Below are positions 16,487 to 24,885 of a stretch of 34,000 nt of DNA, piece after piece (the first letter of the stretch is position 1; each line of letters opens with the position of its first letter). The DNA is from Planctomycetaceae bacterium (GTDB lineage Bacteria > Planctomycetota > Planctomycetia > Pirellulales > Thermoguttaceae), in contig JAJFUI010000124.1 in NCBI GenBank assembly GCA_021372555.1, positions 1-34,000 of the forward strand, read 5' to 3'. A program made the position numbers and the translations under genes. The notes beneath the pieces are model-generated. The model did not search any database. It was not told the DNA's origin and saw only the letters and a list, made by a program, of their open reading frames with translations.

Positions 16487-17842
16487 TTAGCGGTCGCGAT
16501 CGACCGCCGTTTCACGCAGCACCCTGCGGCAGCCGGCCATCACCGTTTCCTCGACGCTTTCATGAAGAGGTCCGGGCAGGCCGAAATAGACGGTGCTCAG
16601 CACCGGTTCGTAGCCGCCTTCCCGCAGCATGCGAGCGGTGGGTACGTAGCACATGACGTCATTGCTGTAGCCGGCCACGACGAGGTTTTCCCCCGGATTC
16701 TCGCGTTTCAGCCGCAACGCGTACTCGACGACGACCTCCCCACCAATCGCGACCAGCGTCCATTGACGGCCGAGGCGAACCGCCTGCACCGGACAATCGA
16801 TCTGCTGCGTAGGCCGGCCGGCGTCGATCGCTTTGAGCATCCGCTCGGCTCGCCTCTTGTGGAAGCGGTCGCCGTTTTGGGCCTCCTGGACGAACGTCTC
16901 GCGGCTTTGCGGAGCAAACTTCAGCTTCACGACCTCGCGCGCGGTGCGGATGGGTGGATTGACTCGCTGCATCTCGCCGGACAATACGTGGCGGACTTCG
17001 GTGGCCAGGGTGCTCCCGTGCGTCTTGGCCAGGTCAATGGCGCCACGGGGACTGGCGTTCTGGTCGCCGCCGCAAAGCTCGATGAACATGGCGGTGACGC
17101 CTGGCATGGACTTTTCAATCTCTGCTTGGGCGAAGCCGGCGTAGTCCCCATTGAGTCGGTAGCAATTGCTCAGAAGGGTCGAGTTATGGCAGGCGTAGCC
17201 GAACAAGACCGCTCGGAGCTTTCCGCCCGGCGAGGCAATCTTGAGGACGGGCACATCGTGGTCAACCGGGCCATCGCGATTCACGCCGATGACGACACCG
17301 TGCGGCGTTGACTGGCGGCGATTCACGGCGAAACCCGCCGTGCCATGGGCGACGGACATTTCAGCCGGAGCAAGATCGGCAAACGCCGCCTCGGCCACGG
17401 CAACTAGCTTGTCAACCAGTTGGCGCGTGTACTGCCCCACACGGTCCTGCGGTTTGGAATCGGCGGCGAGCATGACCGGCGCGGCTCCCACTTCGGGACC
17501 GCAATGGGTGTGAGAGGCGTTGACGAGCAATTGCGACCGCTCGATGCCGTGGCTCTTCTTGAGGCGTGCGGCAACCTGGTCGACGATGTTTCTACGCAAG
17601 GCGATGAGATCGGCCGTAATGATGAGCACGCGTCCGCCGCGGCCGTCCTCGATGGCCAACGATTTGGCCCAAAGGTCATGGATGACGCCTTCGCTCTCGT
17701 GGGTTCGGGCTGCAAAGCCAGCCATCGGCATTGGCGTCTCGGGCGTGATGATGATGCGACCGACTCCGACCCGATAGTCGGCCGCATGGCCGACCGCCGA
17801 CAGGCAACCAAACCATATTGCAAGGGCAAGGAGGTTCTTCAC
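16487..17842 (-). CDS. Neutral/alkaline ceramidase-like hydrolase, exported
   Basis: The start is a GTG at 17842 with AAGGAG six bases upstream. The 451-residue product has a signal peptide (KNLLALAIWFGCLSAVGHA, cut near residue 21). The mature part opens with the ceramidase-family start YRVGVGRIIITPETPMPMAGFAAR. Zinc-site and active-site blocks are LLVNASHTHCGPEV and FGYACHNSTLL, followed by NGDYAGFAQ and ELCGGDQNASP, which occupies the place of the GDVSP nucleophile motif of bacterial ceramidases. Neutral ceramidases hydrolyse the amide bond of ceramide. Planctomycetes carry many paralogues of this fold whose substrates are unknown, so the activity may be another amide or ester hydrolysis. 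It lies 177 bases upstream of the synthetase gene on the same strand. Confidence 0.82.
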   Translation of the reverse strand: MKNLLALAIWFGCLSAVGHAADYRVGVGRIIITPETPMPMAGFAARTHESEGVIHDLWAKSLAIEDGRGGRVLIITADLIALRRNIVDQVAARLKKSHGIERSQLLVNASHTHCGPEVGAAPVMLAADSKPQDRVGQYTRQLVDKLVAVAEAAFADLAPAEMSVAHGTAGFAVNRRQSTPHGVVIGVNRDGPVDHDVPVLKIASPGGKLRAVLFGYACHNSTLLSNCYRLNGDYAGFAQAEIEKSMPGVTAMFIELCGGDQNASPRGAIDLAKTHGSTLATEVRHVLSGEMQRVNPPIRTAREVVKLKFAPQSRETFVQEAQNGDRFHKRRAERMLKAIDAGRPTQQIDCPVQAVRLGRQWTLVAIGGEVVVEYALRLKRENPGENLVVAGYSNDVMCYVPTARMLREGGYEPVLSTVYFGLPGPLHESVEETVMAGCRRVLRETAVDRDR

Positions 17843-17862
17843 GGGCGACTCCTTTCTGAGCG

Positions 17863-17900
17863 AAAAAAAGCAGGACGGGCTTGGCCGCCCGTCCTGCTTT
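17863..17900 (-). terminator. Strong intrinsic terminator of the Tsp gene
   Basis: AAAGCAGGACGGGC (17867-17880) and its complement (17887-17900) form a perfect 14-bp stem with loop GGCCAA as read on the minus strand. A T-run (TTTTTTT on the minus strand, overlapping the end of the stem) follows. It sits just after the stop of the minus-strand protease gene and just before the ceramidase-like gene, so it separates two units. Confidence 0.9.
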
Positions 17901-17927
17901 CATCACAAAGGATTTCAGCGTGAGTTG

Positions 17928-20018
17928 TCAGCGGGAAGCCCCGAGCGCCTCTTGCCGGGCCTTGACCGCGTTCTCAAGGGTTACGTAATCGGCGGTGATG
18001 GCCAGCACTTCGTCGAGATAGTAGTCCCGTTCGATGCCCGCGTTGTTCAGCCCACTGTGCTTCTCCAGCACGTGTTCCTCTTCTTTGTCGGCGTTCAGCT
18101 CCGCGCGTTCTTTGACGAACTGCTCCTCGTTCAGCGTCTGGTACTTCTTGGCCTTATATTCCTTGTACCGGGCGATGTTCCGGAGCGTCTTCTGAAACTT
18201 CTCGGACGCCATCACTCGCTGTTGCGAGAGCTTGCGAAGCTGATCGCAGACGCCCGGATCGACGTCGTCGAATCGCTGGAAGCGGGCGGGATCGATTTTG
18301 TCGAAGGCCAGGGCATAATCGAGGTCGGCCTCGCCGATGCCTTCCAGATGCGTAGTCAGCGACGGGAGTTCAATATCGGCCAGCACGCCCCGCTTCTGCG
18401 TGCTATCGCCATCAGGGCGATAGAACTTCTGCGTGGTGATCTTCAGCGCGCCGAGCGACGGCCCATTGAAAACCCCGAGCAACAGGGAACCCACGTCCTT
18501 GAGTTCCTGGACGGTCCCCTTGCCGTGGGTCGCGTGATCGCCGATGATCAGCCCGCGACCGTAGTCCTGGATAGCGCCGGCAAGAATCTCGCTCGCGCTG
18601 GCGCTGAACTTGCTAATCATGACGACCAGCGGTCCCGACCAGGCGATGTCCGAGTCGGGATCGTAGTAAGGCTTGACGAAGCCATCGGCGTCCTTGACCT
18701 GGACGACAGGCCCATCTTTGATGAACAGGCCGGTAAGGCTGATGGCCTCGTTCAAAGCGCCTCCACCGTTTTCGCGGAGATCAAGTGCGACGGCGTCGAC
18801 GCCGCGGCGATTGAAGTCGTCGAGAATGACGCGAACGTCCCGGGTGGTGCTGCGGAAGTCGGCAACGTGGTTCCGCTCGCCAGCCATGTCGCGATAGAAG
18901 CTCGGGAGTTTGATCACGCCGATGCGGTAGGGCGCCCCGTCGGGTCGCCGGCCGACGTCGAAGACCTTGCCTTGGGCCTCGCTGTCTTTCAATTCGATCT
19001 TCTCGCGAGCGATCCTGTAGATTTGTCGCTTGCCGCTGGCCGGAATCACTTCCAGCCGGACGAAGGTGGCCGGCTTGCCGCGAATAAGCTTGACGACGTC
19101 GCCGATTTTCATATCGACGATGTCGGCCATTTCGCCATCGTCGCCCTGGCCAACGGCGACGATCTTGTCTTCGAGTTTCAGCCGTCCGTCCTTGTCAGCC
19201 GCCCCGCCGGGAATGATCTTCTTCACGACGGTATAGCCATCCTCGCTCATGAGCGAGGCCCCGATTCCTTCGAGGTTCAGGCCCATCGCGATTTCGAAAT
19301 TCTTCTGCGTGTCCGGCGACATGTAGTCGGTGTGCGGGTCGAATGCCGTTGTGAAGGCATTCAGGTACAGTTCCAGCAGTTCGTCGCTGCTCATCTGGTG
19401 CATTCGGCGGGCATAGCTATGATAGCGGCGCGTGAGTTTGTCGCGGGCTTCCTTGCCTTCCTTCTTCTCCGCCTTTTCCGAGGTCTTCAGAACGAGCAGG
19501 TCATACTTGATCCGCTGACGCCAACGGTCCTGCGCCTCCGCGGGCGTGCGCGGGTAAACGGCTAGCTTACTGTCTTTGACCATCTGCTCGTAGGTCGTGA
19601 AATCCAACGGGCTGGCCAACAGGGCGTCGACCGTCCGCACACGCTCGTCCACGCGCTGCAGCAGCGTGTGGAAGACCTGGTAGGCAAAGCGGATATCGCC
19701 ACGGCGAATGGACTCGCAGAGAACGTCCTTCTGGCGAGTGAATTCGTCGACGTCCGACTGGTAGAAATAGACCTTCATCGGGTCCAACTCTTTCAGGAAC
19801 GTTGTCAGACACCGCTCGGAGATCTCTTTGTCCAGCGGATGGCGAGAGACGTGTTCGCGATTGACCAAGGTCGCAACGGCAAGCGTAATTTGACGGTCGC
19901 TCGAACCGGGGGCGGTCGGATCGGCCCAGGCTGCCGGGCACAAGGCGGCAACCAAGGCGACAATGAGTAAGCAGCAAAAAGTTTGCGGACGAGAGGGGCG
20001 CGCAGCTCGGTAGATCAT
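17928..20018 (-). CDS. prc: Tsp/Prc-type carboxy-terminal processing protease (S41)
   Basis: The start is the ATG at 20018 (MIYRAARPS...), preceded by GAGGAAG and followed by a signal peptide (FCCLLIVALVAALCPAAWA). An in-frame ATG at 20087 has neither. The 696 residues match the long Tsp/Prc form: an N-terminal helical domain (about 40-230), a PDZ domain (GIGASLMSEDGYTVVKKIIPGGAADKDGRLK..., described as about 240-330), then the S41 core. Catalytic Ser474 lies in KFSASASEI and Lys500 in HGKGTVQ, with one residue more between them than in E. coli Tsp. A C-terminal helical domain (YKAKKYQTLNEEQFVKERAE) closes the protein. It should act in the periplasm, degrading proteins from their C-termini and trimming cell-wall enzymes. 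It is monocistronic, ending in a strong terminator. Confidence 0.93.
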   Translation of the reverse strand: MIYRAARPSRPQTFCCLLIVALVAALCPAAWADPTAPGSSDRQITLAVATLVNREHVSRHPLDKEISERCLTTFLKELDPMKVYFYQSDVDEFTRQKDVLCESIRRGDIRFAYQVFHTLLQRVDERVRTVDALLASPLDFTTYEQMVKDSKLAVYPRTPAEAQDRWRQRIKYDLLVLKTSEKAEKKEGKEARDKLTRRYHSYARRMHQMSSDELLELYLNAFTTAFDPHTDYMSPDTQKNFEIAMGLNLEGIGASLMSEDGYTVVKKIIPGGAADKDGRLKLEDKIVAVGQGDDGEMADIVDMKIGDVVKLIRGKPATFVRLEVIPASGKRQIYRIAREKIELKDSEAQGKVFDVGRRPDGAPYRIGVIKLPSFYRDMAGERNHVADFRSTTRDVRVILDDFNRRGVDAVALDLRENGGGALNEAISLTGLFIKDGPVVQVKDADGFVKPYYDPDSDIAWSGPLVVMISKFSASASEILAGAIQDYGRGLIIGDHATHGKGTVQELKDVGSLLLGVFNGPSLGALKITTQKFYRPDGDSTQKRGVLADIELPSLTTHLEGIGEADLDYALAFDKIDPARFQRFDDVDPGVCDQLRKLSQQRVMASEKFQKTLRNIARYKEYKAKKYQTLNEEQFVKERAELNADKEEEHVLEKHSGLNNAGIERDYYLDEVLAITADYVTLENAVKARQEALGASR

Positions 20019-20146
20019 CGAGACTTCCTCGGAAGTGGGGCAAAACAGGACAGTCAGTATGGTACTGCCTTCCAGGGCCAGAGACAAGGTCGAAGAATAG
20101 GCCCTTCAAGTAGTTGCCAATCGTGATGGCGACCTTGCTTGGCGCG

Positions 20147-20182
20147 AAAAAAAACGGCCCTCGGGGAAATGCCCGAGGGCCG
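20147..20182 (-). terminator. Strong intrinsic terminator of the cold-shock gene
   Basis: CGGCCCTCGGG (20155-20165) and CCCGAGGGCCG (20172-20182) form a perfect 11-bp stem with a 6-base loop, followed on the minus strand by eight T (20154-20147). It lies 32 bases after the cold-shock stop codon. Confidence 0.93.
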
Positions 20183-20213
20183 CTTGGCCGGTTAATTCAC
20201 GGCGTGTCAGAGC

Positions 20214-20411
20214 TCAGATCACCTTGACGTTCTCGGCGCGGGGACCCTTGGGCCCACGGCCTTCGCTGAACTCGACGCGCTGACCTTCGCGGAGCTCCTC
20301 AATCGTCACGCCATCCAGAGCGGAGTGGTGGAAGAACAGCTCTCCACGCTCGCCCTCGATGAAACCAAAACCCTTGTCCATGATCAACTTCTTGATCGTA
20401 CCTTGCGGCAT
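20214..20411 (-). CDS. Cold-shock-domain RNA-binding protein
   Basis: This small protein of 65 residues is one OB-fold cold-shock domain. It carries RNP1 KGFGFIEG and RNP2 LFFHHSAL, and ends GPRAENVKVI like CspA-family proteins. These bind single-stranded RNA and DNA and melt mRNA structure. The ATG at 20411 is chosen because GAGGAG lies nine bases upstream; the ATG nine bases earlier directly abuts that site, so it cannot use it. The frame could be extended to 20651, but that part carries no domain. RNP1 reads FGFI where FGFI/FGYI is usual, so RNA binding should be intact. The gene is monocistronic with a strong terminator and a predicted leader of about 220 bases. Confidence 0.93.
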   Translation of the reverse strand: MPQGTIKKLIMDKGFGFIEGERGELFFHHSALDGVTIEELREGQRVEFSEGRGPKGPRAENVKVI

Positions 20412-20714
20412 GACTGCCATCTCCTCAAAACAACAGAAAAAACAACCACTTGGGCCGCGGCGACCGTTTGCTTTCCCCCTTCCGCATACGGCAACCCGGC
20501 TAAACAACGAAGAGGGGAGCAAATCAACCGCAATCGAAGAGCCGCATTGACCGCTGCTACAGCGAAACGCGTGTGACCGATCAAGGTCCTCGGAAGGAGC
20601 TGAGGACTTTGTCTCCGCCACCCCACTCTTGCCTGGATTATACTGCGTCAAGTCCGCGTAAGGGAAGAGGGGCCGGCCAAGTTTTTTCTCGCCACCCCCC
20701 GCCTAGGCCGCCGC
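20412..20714 (-). other. Leader and upstream region of the cold-shock gene
   Basis: No gene is seen. The stretch is taken as the long 5' untranslated region of the cold-shock mRNA plus its promoter. It includes a T-rich run GGTTGTTTTTTCTGTTGTTT on the minus strand shortly before the ribosome binding site. Confidence 0.5.
20637..20665 (-). promoter_or_regulatory. Predicted promoter of the cold-shock gene
   Basis: A perfect TATAAT box lies on the minus strand at 20642-20637; 17 bases upstream is a poor -35 (TCCCTT, 20665-20660). The predicted start near 20630 gives a leader of about 220 bases, in line with the long leaders of cold-shock mRNAs. Confidence 0.42.
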
Positions 20715-21854
20715 TCAGTTCCATAGCGACTCGGCAAGCCCAACGGCCGGCGGCACAAAGATGACCAGCGGCAACCACGCTGCCAACGCCGGACTGAGGA
20801 ACCACGAGAGCGAGCCGATGTACTGGGAGCCGATCACCACCAGCGTGAATGCCGTGGTCACGCCCATCGACATGCCCATGGCAATAAACACATTGCGGCT
20901 TTCGCGACTGACCACCAAAGGCAGGCCCAGGAAAAGAAGCGTAACATCCAGCAGCGGTTGGAGAAAGCGAGCGTGGATCGCGACGCGAATGCTTGCACCG
21001 TAATACAGACTGGGATTTCGAAGACCGCGGATAAGCTCGGGCGTCGAAGACAACTGCCCCAGGCTGTTAGCCCGGGTCAATTGGTCAAACTCGACGTCGC
21101 TAACCAGAAAGCATTGGCCGGGACGCAGCCAGCCCGGCGCGCCCTGCGGCGTGATTAGCACCGGCCGGTCGTCGAGCAAAAGGGAGGCGCGCGTGTCCAG
21201 GTTCTTCGGTTCACGAACACCGTCGAGCAAGTAGCCTGAGGGACGGCTCCCTTCCGCGGGCTTCCAATAGGCGTTTTCAGCAGTCAGCTCTCGGCCGTAC
21301 TGCTGCAAGGTGGCTGGCAGCCGAAAGTCCGGTTCCTCGATTCGCTGCTGGTCGGCGAATGTGTGTTTGCCGCGAAGCAGCACGTCGGTCCGATTATCGC
21401 ACCGTTGTACCAGCGATTGCGCCTGGTCGCCCAAGGGGTCTTGCGATCGCCGGGCAATCTCCTGGCGGTGTTGGGGAATGAGCGTCTCGCGATTGATGGC
21501 TGCCAAAATACTGATAACAGTCACTGCGACGATAATCGGCAGCAAGGCGCGAATTCGCGTCACACCAGCCGCCATGAGGGCCGTCATCTCGTTGTGCCGC
21601 TGAATCCACGCGACGGTAAACATGGCCGAGACCAGGGCCAACAGCGAACTTGTGCTGTCGAAAAAGCCGATCGCCTTGTACCCATAAAAGCGGGCGACGA
21701 ACGGCAGCAGGCCCCCGGCCTTCTCTCCGCACTTGCTGAACTCATCGAGGTTGGTCGTCAGGTCCAGCACGACGTACAGACCCATGAGGGTCGCAAAGCA
21801 GATGATGAAAGTCTGCGCGAACTTCCTCAGCAGGTATCGGTCGATGATGGTCAT
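20715..21854 (-). CDS. LptF/LptG-family permease (YjgP/YjgQ)
   Basis: The start is the ATG at 21854 (MTIIDRYLLRKFAQTFI), which fits the family N-terminus; the longer form from 21890 adds a stretch with no counterpart. The 379 residues have the typical plan: helix 1 (about 10-35), two further N-terminal helices (LLALVSAMFTVAWI, ALLPIIVAVTVISILAAI), a periplasmic beta-jellyroll-like part (about 120-270) and three C-terminal helices (LLDVTLLFLGLPLVV, AFTLVVIGSQYIG, WLPLVIFVPPAVGLAE). LptF and LptG form the membrane part of the LPS-exporting ABC transporter. Only one such gene is seen here, so whether it pairs with a distant partner or acts otherwise is open. A TTGACC/TATGCT promoter predicts a transcript starting on the ATG itself. 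Confidence 0.88.
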   Translation of the reverse strand: MTIIDRYLLRKFAQTFIICFATLMGLYVVLDLTTNLDEFSKCGEKAGGLLPFVARFYGYKAIGFFDSTSSLLALVSAMFTVAWIQRHNEMTALMAAGVTRIRALLPIIVAVTVISILAAINRETLIPQHRQEIARRSQDPLGDQAQSLVQRCDNRTDVLLRGKHTFADQQRIEEPDFRLPATLQQYGRELTAENAYWKPAEGSRPSGYLLDGVREPKNLDTRASLLLDDRPVLITPQGAPGWLRPGQCFLVSDVEFDQLTRANSLGQLSSTPELIRGLRNPSLYYGASIRVAIHARFLQPLLDVTLLFLGLPLVVSRESRNVFIAMGMSMGVTTAFTLVVIGSQYIGSLSWFLSPALAAWLPLVIFVPPAVGLAESLWN

Positions 21855-21860
21855 GGCGGC

Positions 21861-21890
21861 AGCATAGGCGGACGAGGCCAACTGGGTCAA
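21861..21890 (-). promoter_or_regulatory. Predicted leaderless promoter of the LptF/G permease
   Basis: On the minus strand TTGACC (21890-21885) and TATGCT (21866-21861) are 18 bases apart. Six bases then lead to the ATG at 21854, so the predicted transcription start is that A. No ribosome binding site is present. Confidence 0.5.
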
Positions 21891-22052
21891 TATGAATCGC
21901 CACGCGGACGCGTGCTATGAGTTAGAAATAGACGCCATTGCTGGTGGACCGGCGATGCATCTGCCGCCCTCGTCTGAAAATGACTGGGCGGGCGCCGTCG
22001 GGCTGCCTTGGTTGACGCTGGCCGTTTGTCGCTGGAGTCACGTTTCGCAACC

Positions 22053-22061
22053 TGATATGAT
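22053..22061 (+). promoter_or_regulatory. Predicted extended -10 promoter of the ComF-type gene
   Basis: TGATATGAT (22053-22061) is an extended -10 element (TGn plus TATGAT). The -35 is poor (TGGAGT, 22033-22038). The predicted start at about 22068 is one base before the ATG at 22069. Confidence 0.42.
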
Positions 22062-22068
22062 GCCTTGC

Positions 22069-22836
22069 ATGAGCGACTCGGTGGGCAGCTACTGGGCGGG
22101 AATCGGCAGCCTGTGGACGGCTGGCTGTAGCCTCTTGTTTCCTCCGCAGTGCCTGTATTGCGGGGGCGAGTTGCGCGAGCAAGTTGCCGATGGCGGGAAA
22201 TCGCCGTTTTGCGGCGCCTGCCTGGCCGGGTTCGGGGCCTTGGATTGGCACGCTTGCCCGCGCTGCGGCCACGAATTGCCCCAAGATGGTGGCTCCGACG
22301 CGGATGGTTGTTCCAACTGCAAGGGAAGGCGTCTGCGTTTTGACACCGTTGTCGCCCTCGGTCGGTACCATGGCGGGTTGCGGGAGGGCGTTCTGCGCAT
22401 GAAGCGACCGGCGCACGACGCCCTATCACTGGGCCTGGGACGGCTCTTGGCCGAACGCCGCCGAGAACACTTAGCCGCATTCCACGCCGACCTGATCGTG
22501 CCGGTGCCGATGTTCTGGCGGCGTCATCTCGGTCGCGGAAAGAACAGCCCCGAAGTGCTGGCCGGATGCCTGGCGAACTCGCTGCGAATTCCGATGCGCC
22601 GCAGCCTGCTCGTACGGTGCAGGAACACCTTGCCGCAGTCAGGGCTGGCGCCGTCGCGGCGACTGACGAACGTCCGAGGCGCGTTTCGCGTGCGTCGGCC
22701 GGCCGCCGTTCGAAACGCCCGGGTGCTGTTGGTCGACGACGTGCTGACTACTGGTGCGACCTGCAACGAAGCTGCGAAAATGCTCAAACAGGCGGGCGCT
22801 ACGGCCGTAGCCGTGGCGGTGGTGGCAAGAGCGTGA
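22069..22836 (+). CDS. comF: ComF-family phosphoribosyltransferase-like protein
   Basis: The frame is open from 21892, but the ATG at 22069 gives a product of family length (255 residues) and lies at a predicted transcription start. Eight cysteines in four CxxC pairs form a zinc ribbon: Cys28/31, Cys48/51, Cys63/66 and Cys81/84. A type I phosphoribosyltransferase fold follows, with the PRPP-binding loop VLLVDDVLTTGAT (Asp223, Asp224) and the DLIVPVPMFWRRHLGRGKN segment. ComF proteins belong to natural-transformation machinery in some bacteria, where they act in single-stranded DNA uptake, but are widespread without it. No other competence gene lies nearby. It starts the row comF-DUF502-hemC with gaps of 46 bases each. 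Confidence 0.88.
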   Translation: MSDSVGSYWAGIGSLWTAGCSLLFPPQCLYCGGELREQVADGGKSPFCGACLAGFGALDWHACPRCGHELPQDGGSDADGCSNCKGRRLRFDTVVALGRYHGGLREGVLRMKRPAHDALSLGLGRLLAERRREHLAAFHADLIVPVPMFWRRHLGRGKNSPEVLAGCLANSLRIPMRRSLLVRCRNTLPQSGLAPSRRLTNVRGAFRVRRPAAVRNARVLLVDDVLTTGATCNEAAKMLKQAGATAVAVAVVARA

Positions 22837-22847
22837 GACGCGCGGCC

Positions 22848-22875
22848 TTGTTTCCCCAACGGAAATCGGCAGAAT
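22848..22875 (+). promoter_or_regulatory. Possible internal promoter before the DUF502 gene
   Basis: TTGTTT (22848-22853) and CAGAAT (22870-22875) are 16 bases apart. The predicted start at 22882 is one base before the ATG at 22883, which has no ribosome binding site. The boxes are weaker than in the other leaderless cases. Confidence 0.35.
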
Positions 22876-22882
22876 ACCAACT

Positions 22883-23821
22883 ATGAGCGACAACGTGCAA
22901 GGACGACCGACACGAGGGCAGCCGGTTTCTCGACCCTTCCGCCGAGCCGTGCTGCGAGGGCTCGCCGTGCTCTGCCCCCCGCTGCTGACGGTGTTGATTC
23001 TGGTTTGGGCGATCAACACGACGAAGAGCTATTTCCTCGAGCCGGTCACCGGCTGGGCCCGACAGGCGATTGTCTGGGGAATCAAGGACACCAGAGAGGG
23101 CCTGCGACTGGACTCGCCAGCCGGGCGAACGGCAACGGTCGATGGTCGGCAATATCACCAGCTCGATAACGGCACGTTTATTCCGGAGGAGGTTTTTCAG
23201 GTTGTCGAGAGAAAGTCGGAAGAGCCCCTGCCGACCAGCGGCGACGGCTTCTACCGCCGCTATGTCGACTTGAGATACCTGCGGCCGTATTACACCATTC
23301 CCTTTTTCCTGTCCGTATTCATTCTATTCTTGTACTTCCTGGGCAAGTTCATGGCCGCCGGGATTGGCGGTTTCTTCACGGATCTGTTCGAGCGGTTCGT
23401 TGCTAGGGTGCCAGGGGTGCGAGCGGTCTATTCCTCGATCAAGCAGGTCACCGACTTTCTTTTCGGTCGGCAAGATGTCCGGTTCACGCACATTGTGGCG
23501 GTCGAGTTTCCACGCAAGGGAATCTGGTCCATGGGGTTTGTGACCAGCGAACACTTTGCGACAATCGCCGATGCGGCGGGCGAACCGGTATTCACCGTGT
23601 TGATCCCATACTCGCCGATTCCGCATAGCGGCTGCACCATTACCGTGCGGCGCGCGGATTGCATTGAGCTGGACATCACATTCGACCAGGCATGCCAGTT
23701 CATTTTCAGTTGCGGGGTCGTCGTGCCGCCGGAGCAAGCGGGGTTGCTGCAGAAAGCCGAGCGAACCGACGTCAAGCAAGACGCGGAAGACGATCCACAT
23801 AGTTCGGCTGGCGTCCGATGA
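22883..23821 (+). CDS. DUF502-family membrane protein
   Basis: This 312-residue protein has two main membrane segments, VLRGLAVLCPPLLTVLILVW (about 17-37) and IPFFLSVFILFLYFLGKFMAAGIGGFF (about 139-165). The latter passes into the DUF502 signature FERFVARVPGVRAVYSSIKQVTDFLF. A soluble beta-rich domain follows (VAVEFPRKGIWSMGFVT, VLIPYSPIPHSGCTITV). The loop of about 100 residues between the two membrane segments is longer than in typical DUF502 proteins. The biochemical role of DUF502 is not established; plant relatives of the fold (LCV/COV) affect vascular development and membrane trafficking. The C-terminal 30 residues are hydrophilic and variable. It sits between comF and hemC, 46 bases from each. 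Confidence 0.82.
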   Translation: MSDNVQGRPTRGQPVSRPFRRAVLRGLAVLCPPLLTVLILVWAINTTKSYFLEPVTGWARQAIVWGIKDTREGLRLDSPAGRTATVDGRQYHQLDNGTFIPEEVFQVVERKSEEPLPTSGDGFYRRYVDLRYLRPYYTIPFFLSVFILFLYFLGKFMAAGIGGFFTDLFERFVARVPGVRAVYSSIKQVTDFLFGRQDVRFTHIVAVEFPRKGIWSMGFVTSEHFATIADAAGEPVFTVLIPYSPIPHSGCTITVRRADCIELDITFDQACQFIFSCGVVVPPEQAGLLQKAERTDVKQDAEDDPHSSAGVR

Positions 23822-23867
23822 GCCTTCCAAACACGCTCCCCTGTCAAGAAGACGCTCCTTTGCCGTC

Positions 23868-24782
23868 ATGACGATTCGGATTGGAACTCGTGCGAGCGCG
23901 TTGGCCCGGTGGCAAGCCGAATGGGTCGCCGCGCAACTGCGCCAGCGCGGGAACGAAGTCGAGTTGGTGTTGATCACCACCGCGGGAGATCGCAAACGAG
24001 GTCCGATCGAGGAGACCGAGGGACGAGGACTCTTCACCAAAGAGATCCAGCTTGCCTTGCTTGATGGCCGCGCCGATCTGGCGGTCCACAGCATGAAGGA
24101 CTTGCCAACGGCGCCCGCCCAGGGTTTGCTGTTGGCGGCTGTGCCAGAGCGGGGGCCGGCGGGCGATGCGCTGGTGGCGAATAGTGCGAAGTCGCTGGAG
24201 ACGTTGCCCCAGGGCACGACCGTTGGCACCGGGAGCATACGGCGGAGCGCGCAACTTCGACACTTTCGGCCCGATCTCCAGGTGAAGGCTATCCGCGGCA
24301 ACGTCGATACCCGGGTTCGGAAACTTCGGGAGGGCGGCTACGATGCGTTGCTCCTGGCCGAGGCTGGCCTGCGGCGGCTCGGCCTTGCCAACGAAATTGC
24401 CCAGACCGTGCCGCTCGACGTTATGCTTCCCGCGCCAGGGCAAGGGGCGATGGCCATCGAGACGCGCGCCGACGACGCTCGCAGCCGTGAATCGGTCCGT
24501 CCGCTCGATCATCCGGCAACCCACGCCGCCGTCCGGGCGGAGCGGGCTATGCTGACCGCTCTGGAGGGAGGCTGCTTGGCGCCGGTCGCCGCCCTAGGCC
24601 GGGTCGACGGGGGCCGGCTAACGCTTAGGGGACGCGTTATCGGCCACGACGGCGTCGAATTGCTCGAAGCGTGCCAAGAGGCTCCCGTCGCCGACGCCGA
24701 GTTGCTTGGGCGACTCGTCGCTCAAACGCTGTTGGCCCAGGGCGCCGGCGAACTCATTCAGGCCGCACGGGACCTCACTTAG
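23868..24782 (+). CDS. hemC: Porphobilinogen deaminase (hydroxymethylbilane synthase)
   Basis: HemC joins four porphobilinogens into hydroxymethylbilane in heme synthesis. The 304 residues match the family's usual length from the ATG at 23868 (MTIRIGTRASALARWQAEWV); longer frames upstream overlap the DUF502 gene. Visible motifs are the DLAVHSMKDLP segment with the catalytic Asp, VGTGSIRRSAQL, IRGNVDTRVRKL, and LPAPGQGAMAIE. Cys236 in EGGCLAPVAA carries the dipyrromethane cofactor. All key residues are present, so the enzyme should be active in the cytoplasm. The hemW gene at the window start is the only other heme-related gene here. No ribosome binding site is seen 46 bases after the DUF502 stop. 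Confidence 0.96.
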   Translation: MTIRIGTRASALARWQAEWVAAQLRQRGNEVELVLITTAGDRKRGPIEETEGRGLFTKEIQLALLDGRADLAVHSMKDLPTAPAQGLLLAAVPERGPAGDALVANSAKSLETLPQGTTVGTGSIRRSAQLRHFRPDLQVKAIRGNVDTRVRKLREGGYDALLLAEAGLRRLGLANEIAQTVPLDVMLPAPGQGAMAIETRADDARSRESVRPLDHPATHAAVRAERAMLTALEGGCLAPVAALGRVDGGRLTLRGRVIGHDGVELLEACQEAPVADAELLGRLVAQTLLAQGAGELIQAARDLT

Positions 24783-24885
24783 GCGGCCGTCAGCCGAGCG
24801 AGACGGGTCCCAACGCCGGCGTCACTCGTTTCCTCACGCATAGACGACCGACTTGGTCGCATCTCGGGAAACATGCGGCCGCAGG

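Noticed and set aside
17925-19565. 546-codon frame antisense to the Tsp protease
   Set aside because: It mirrors the codons of a certain gene in GC-rich DNA and shows no domain.
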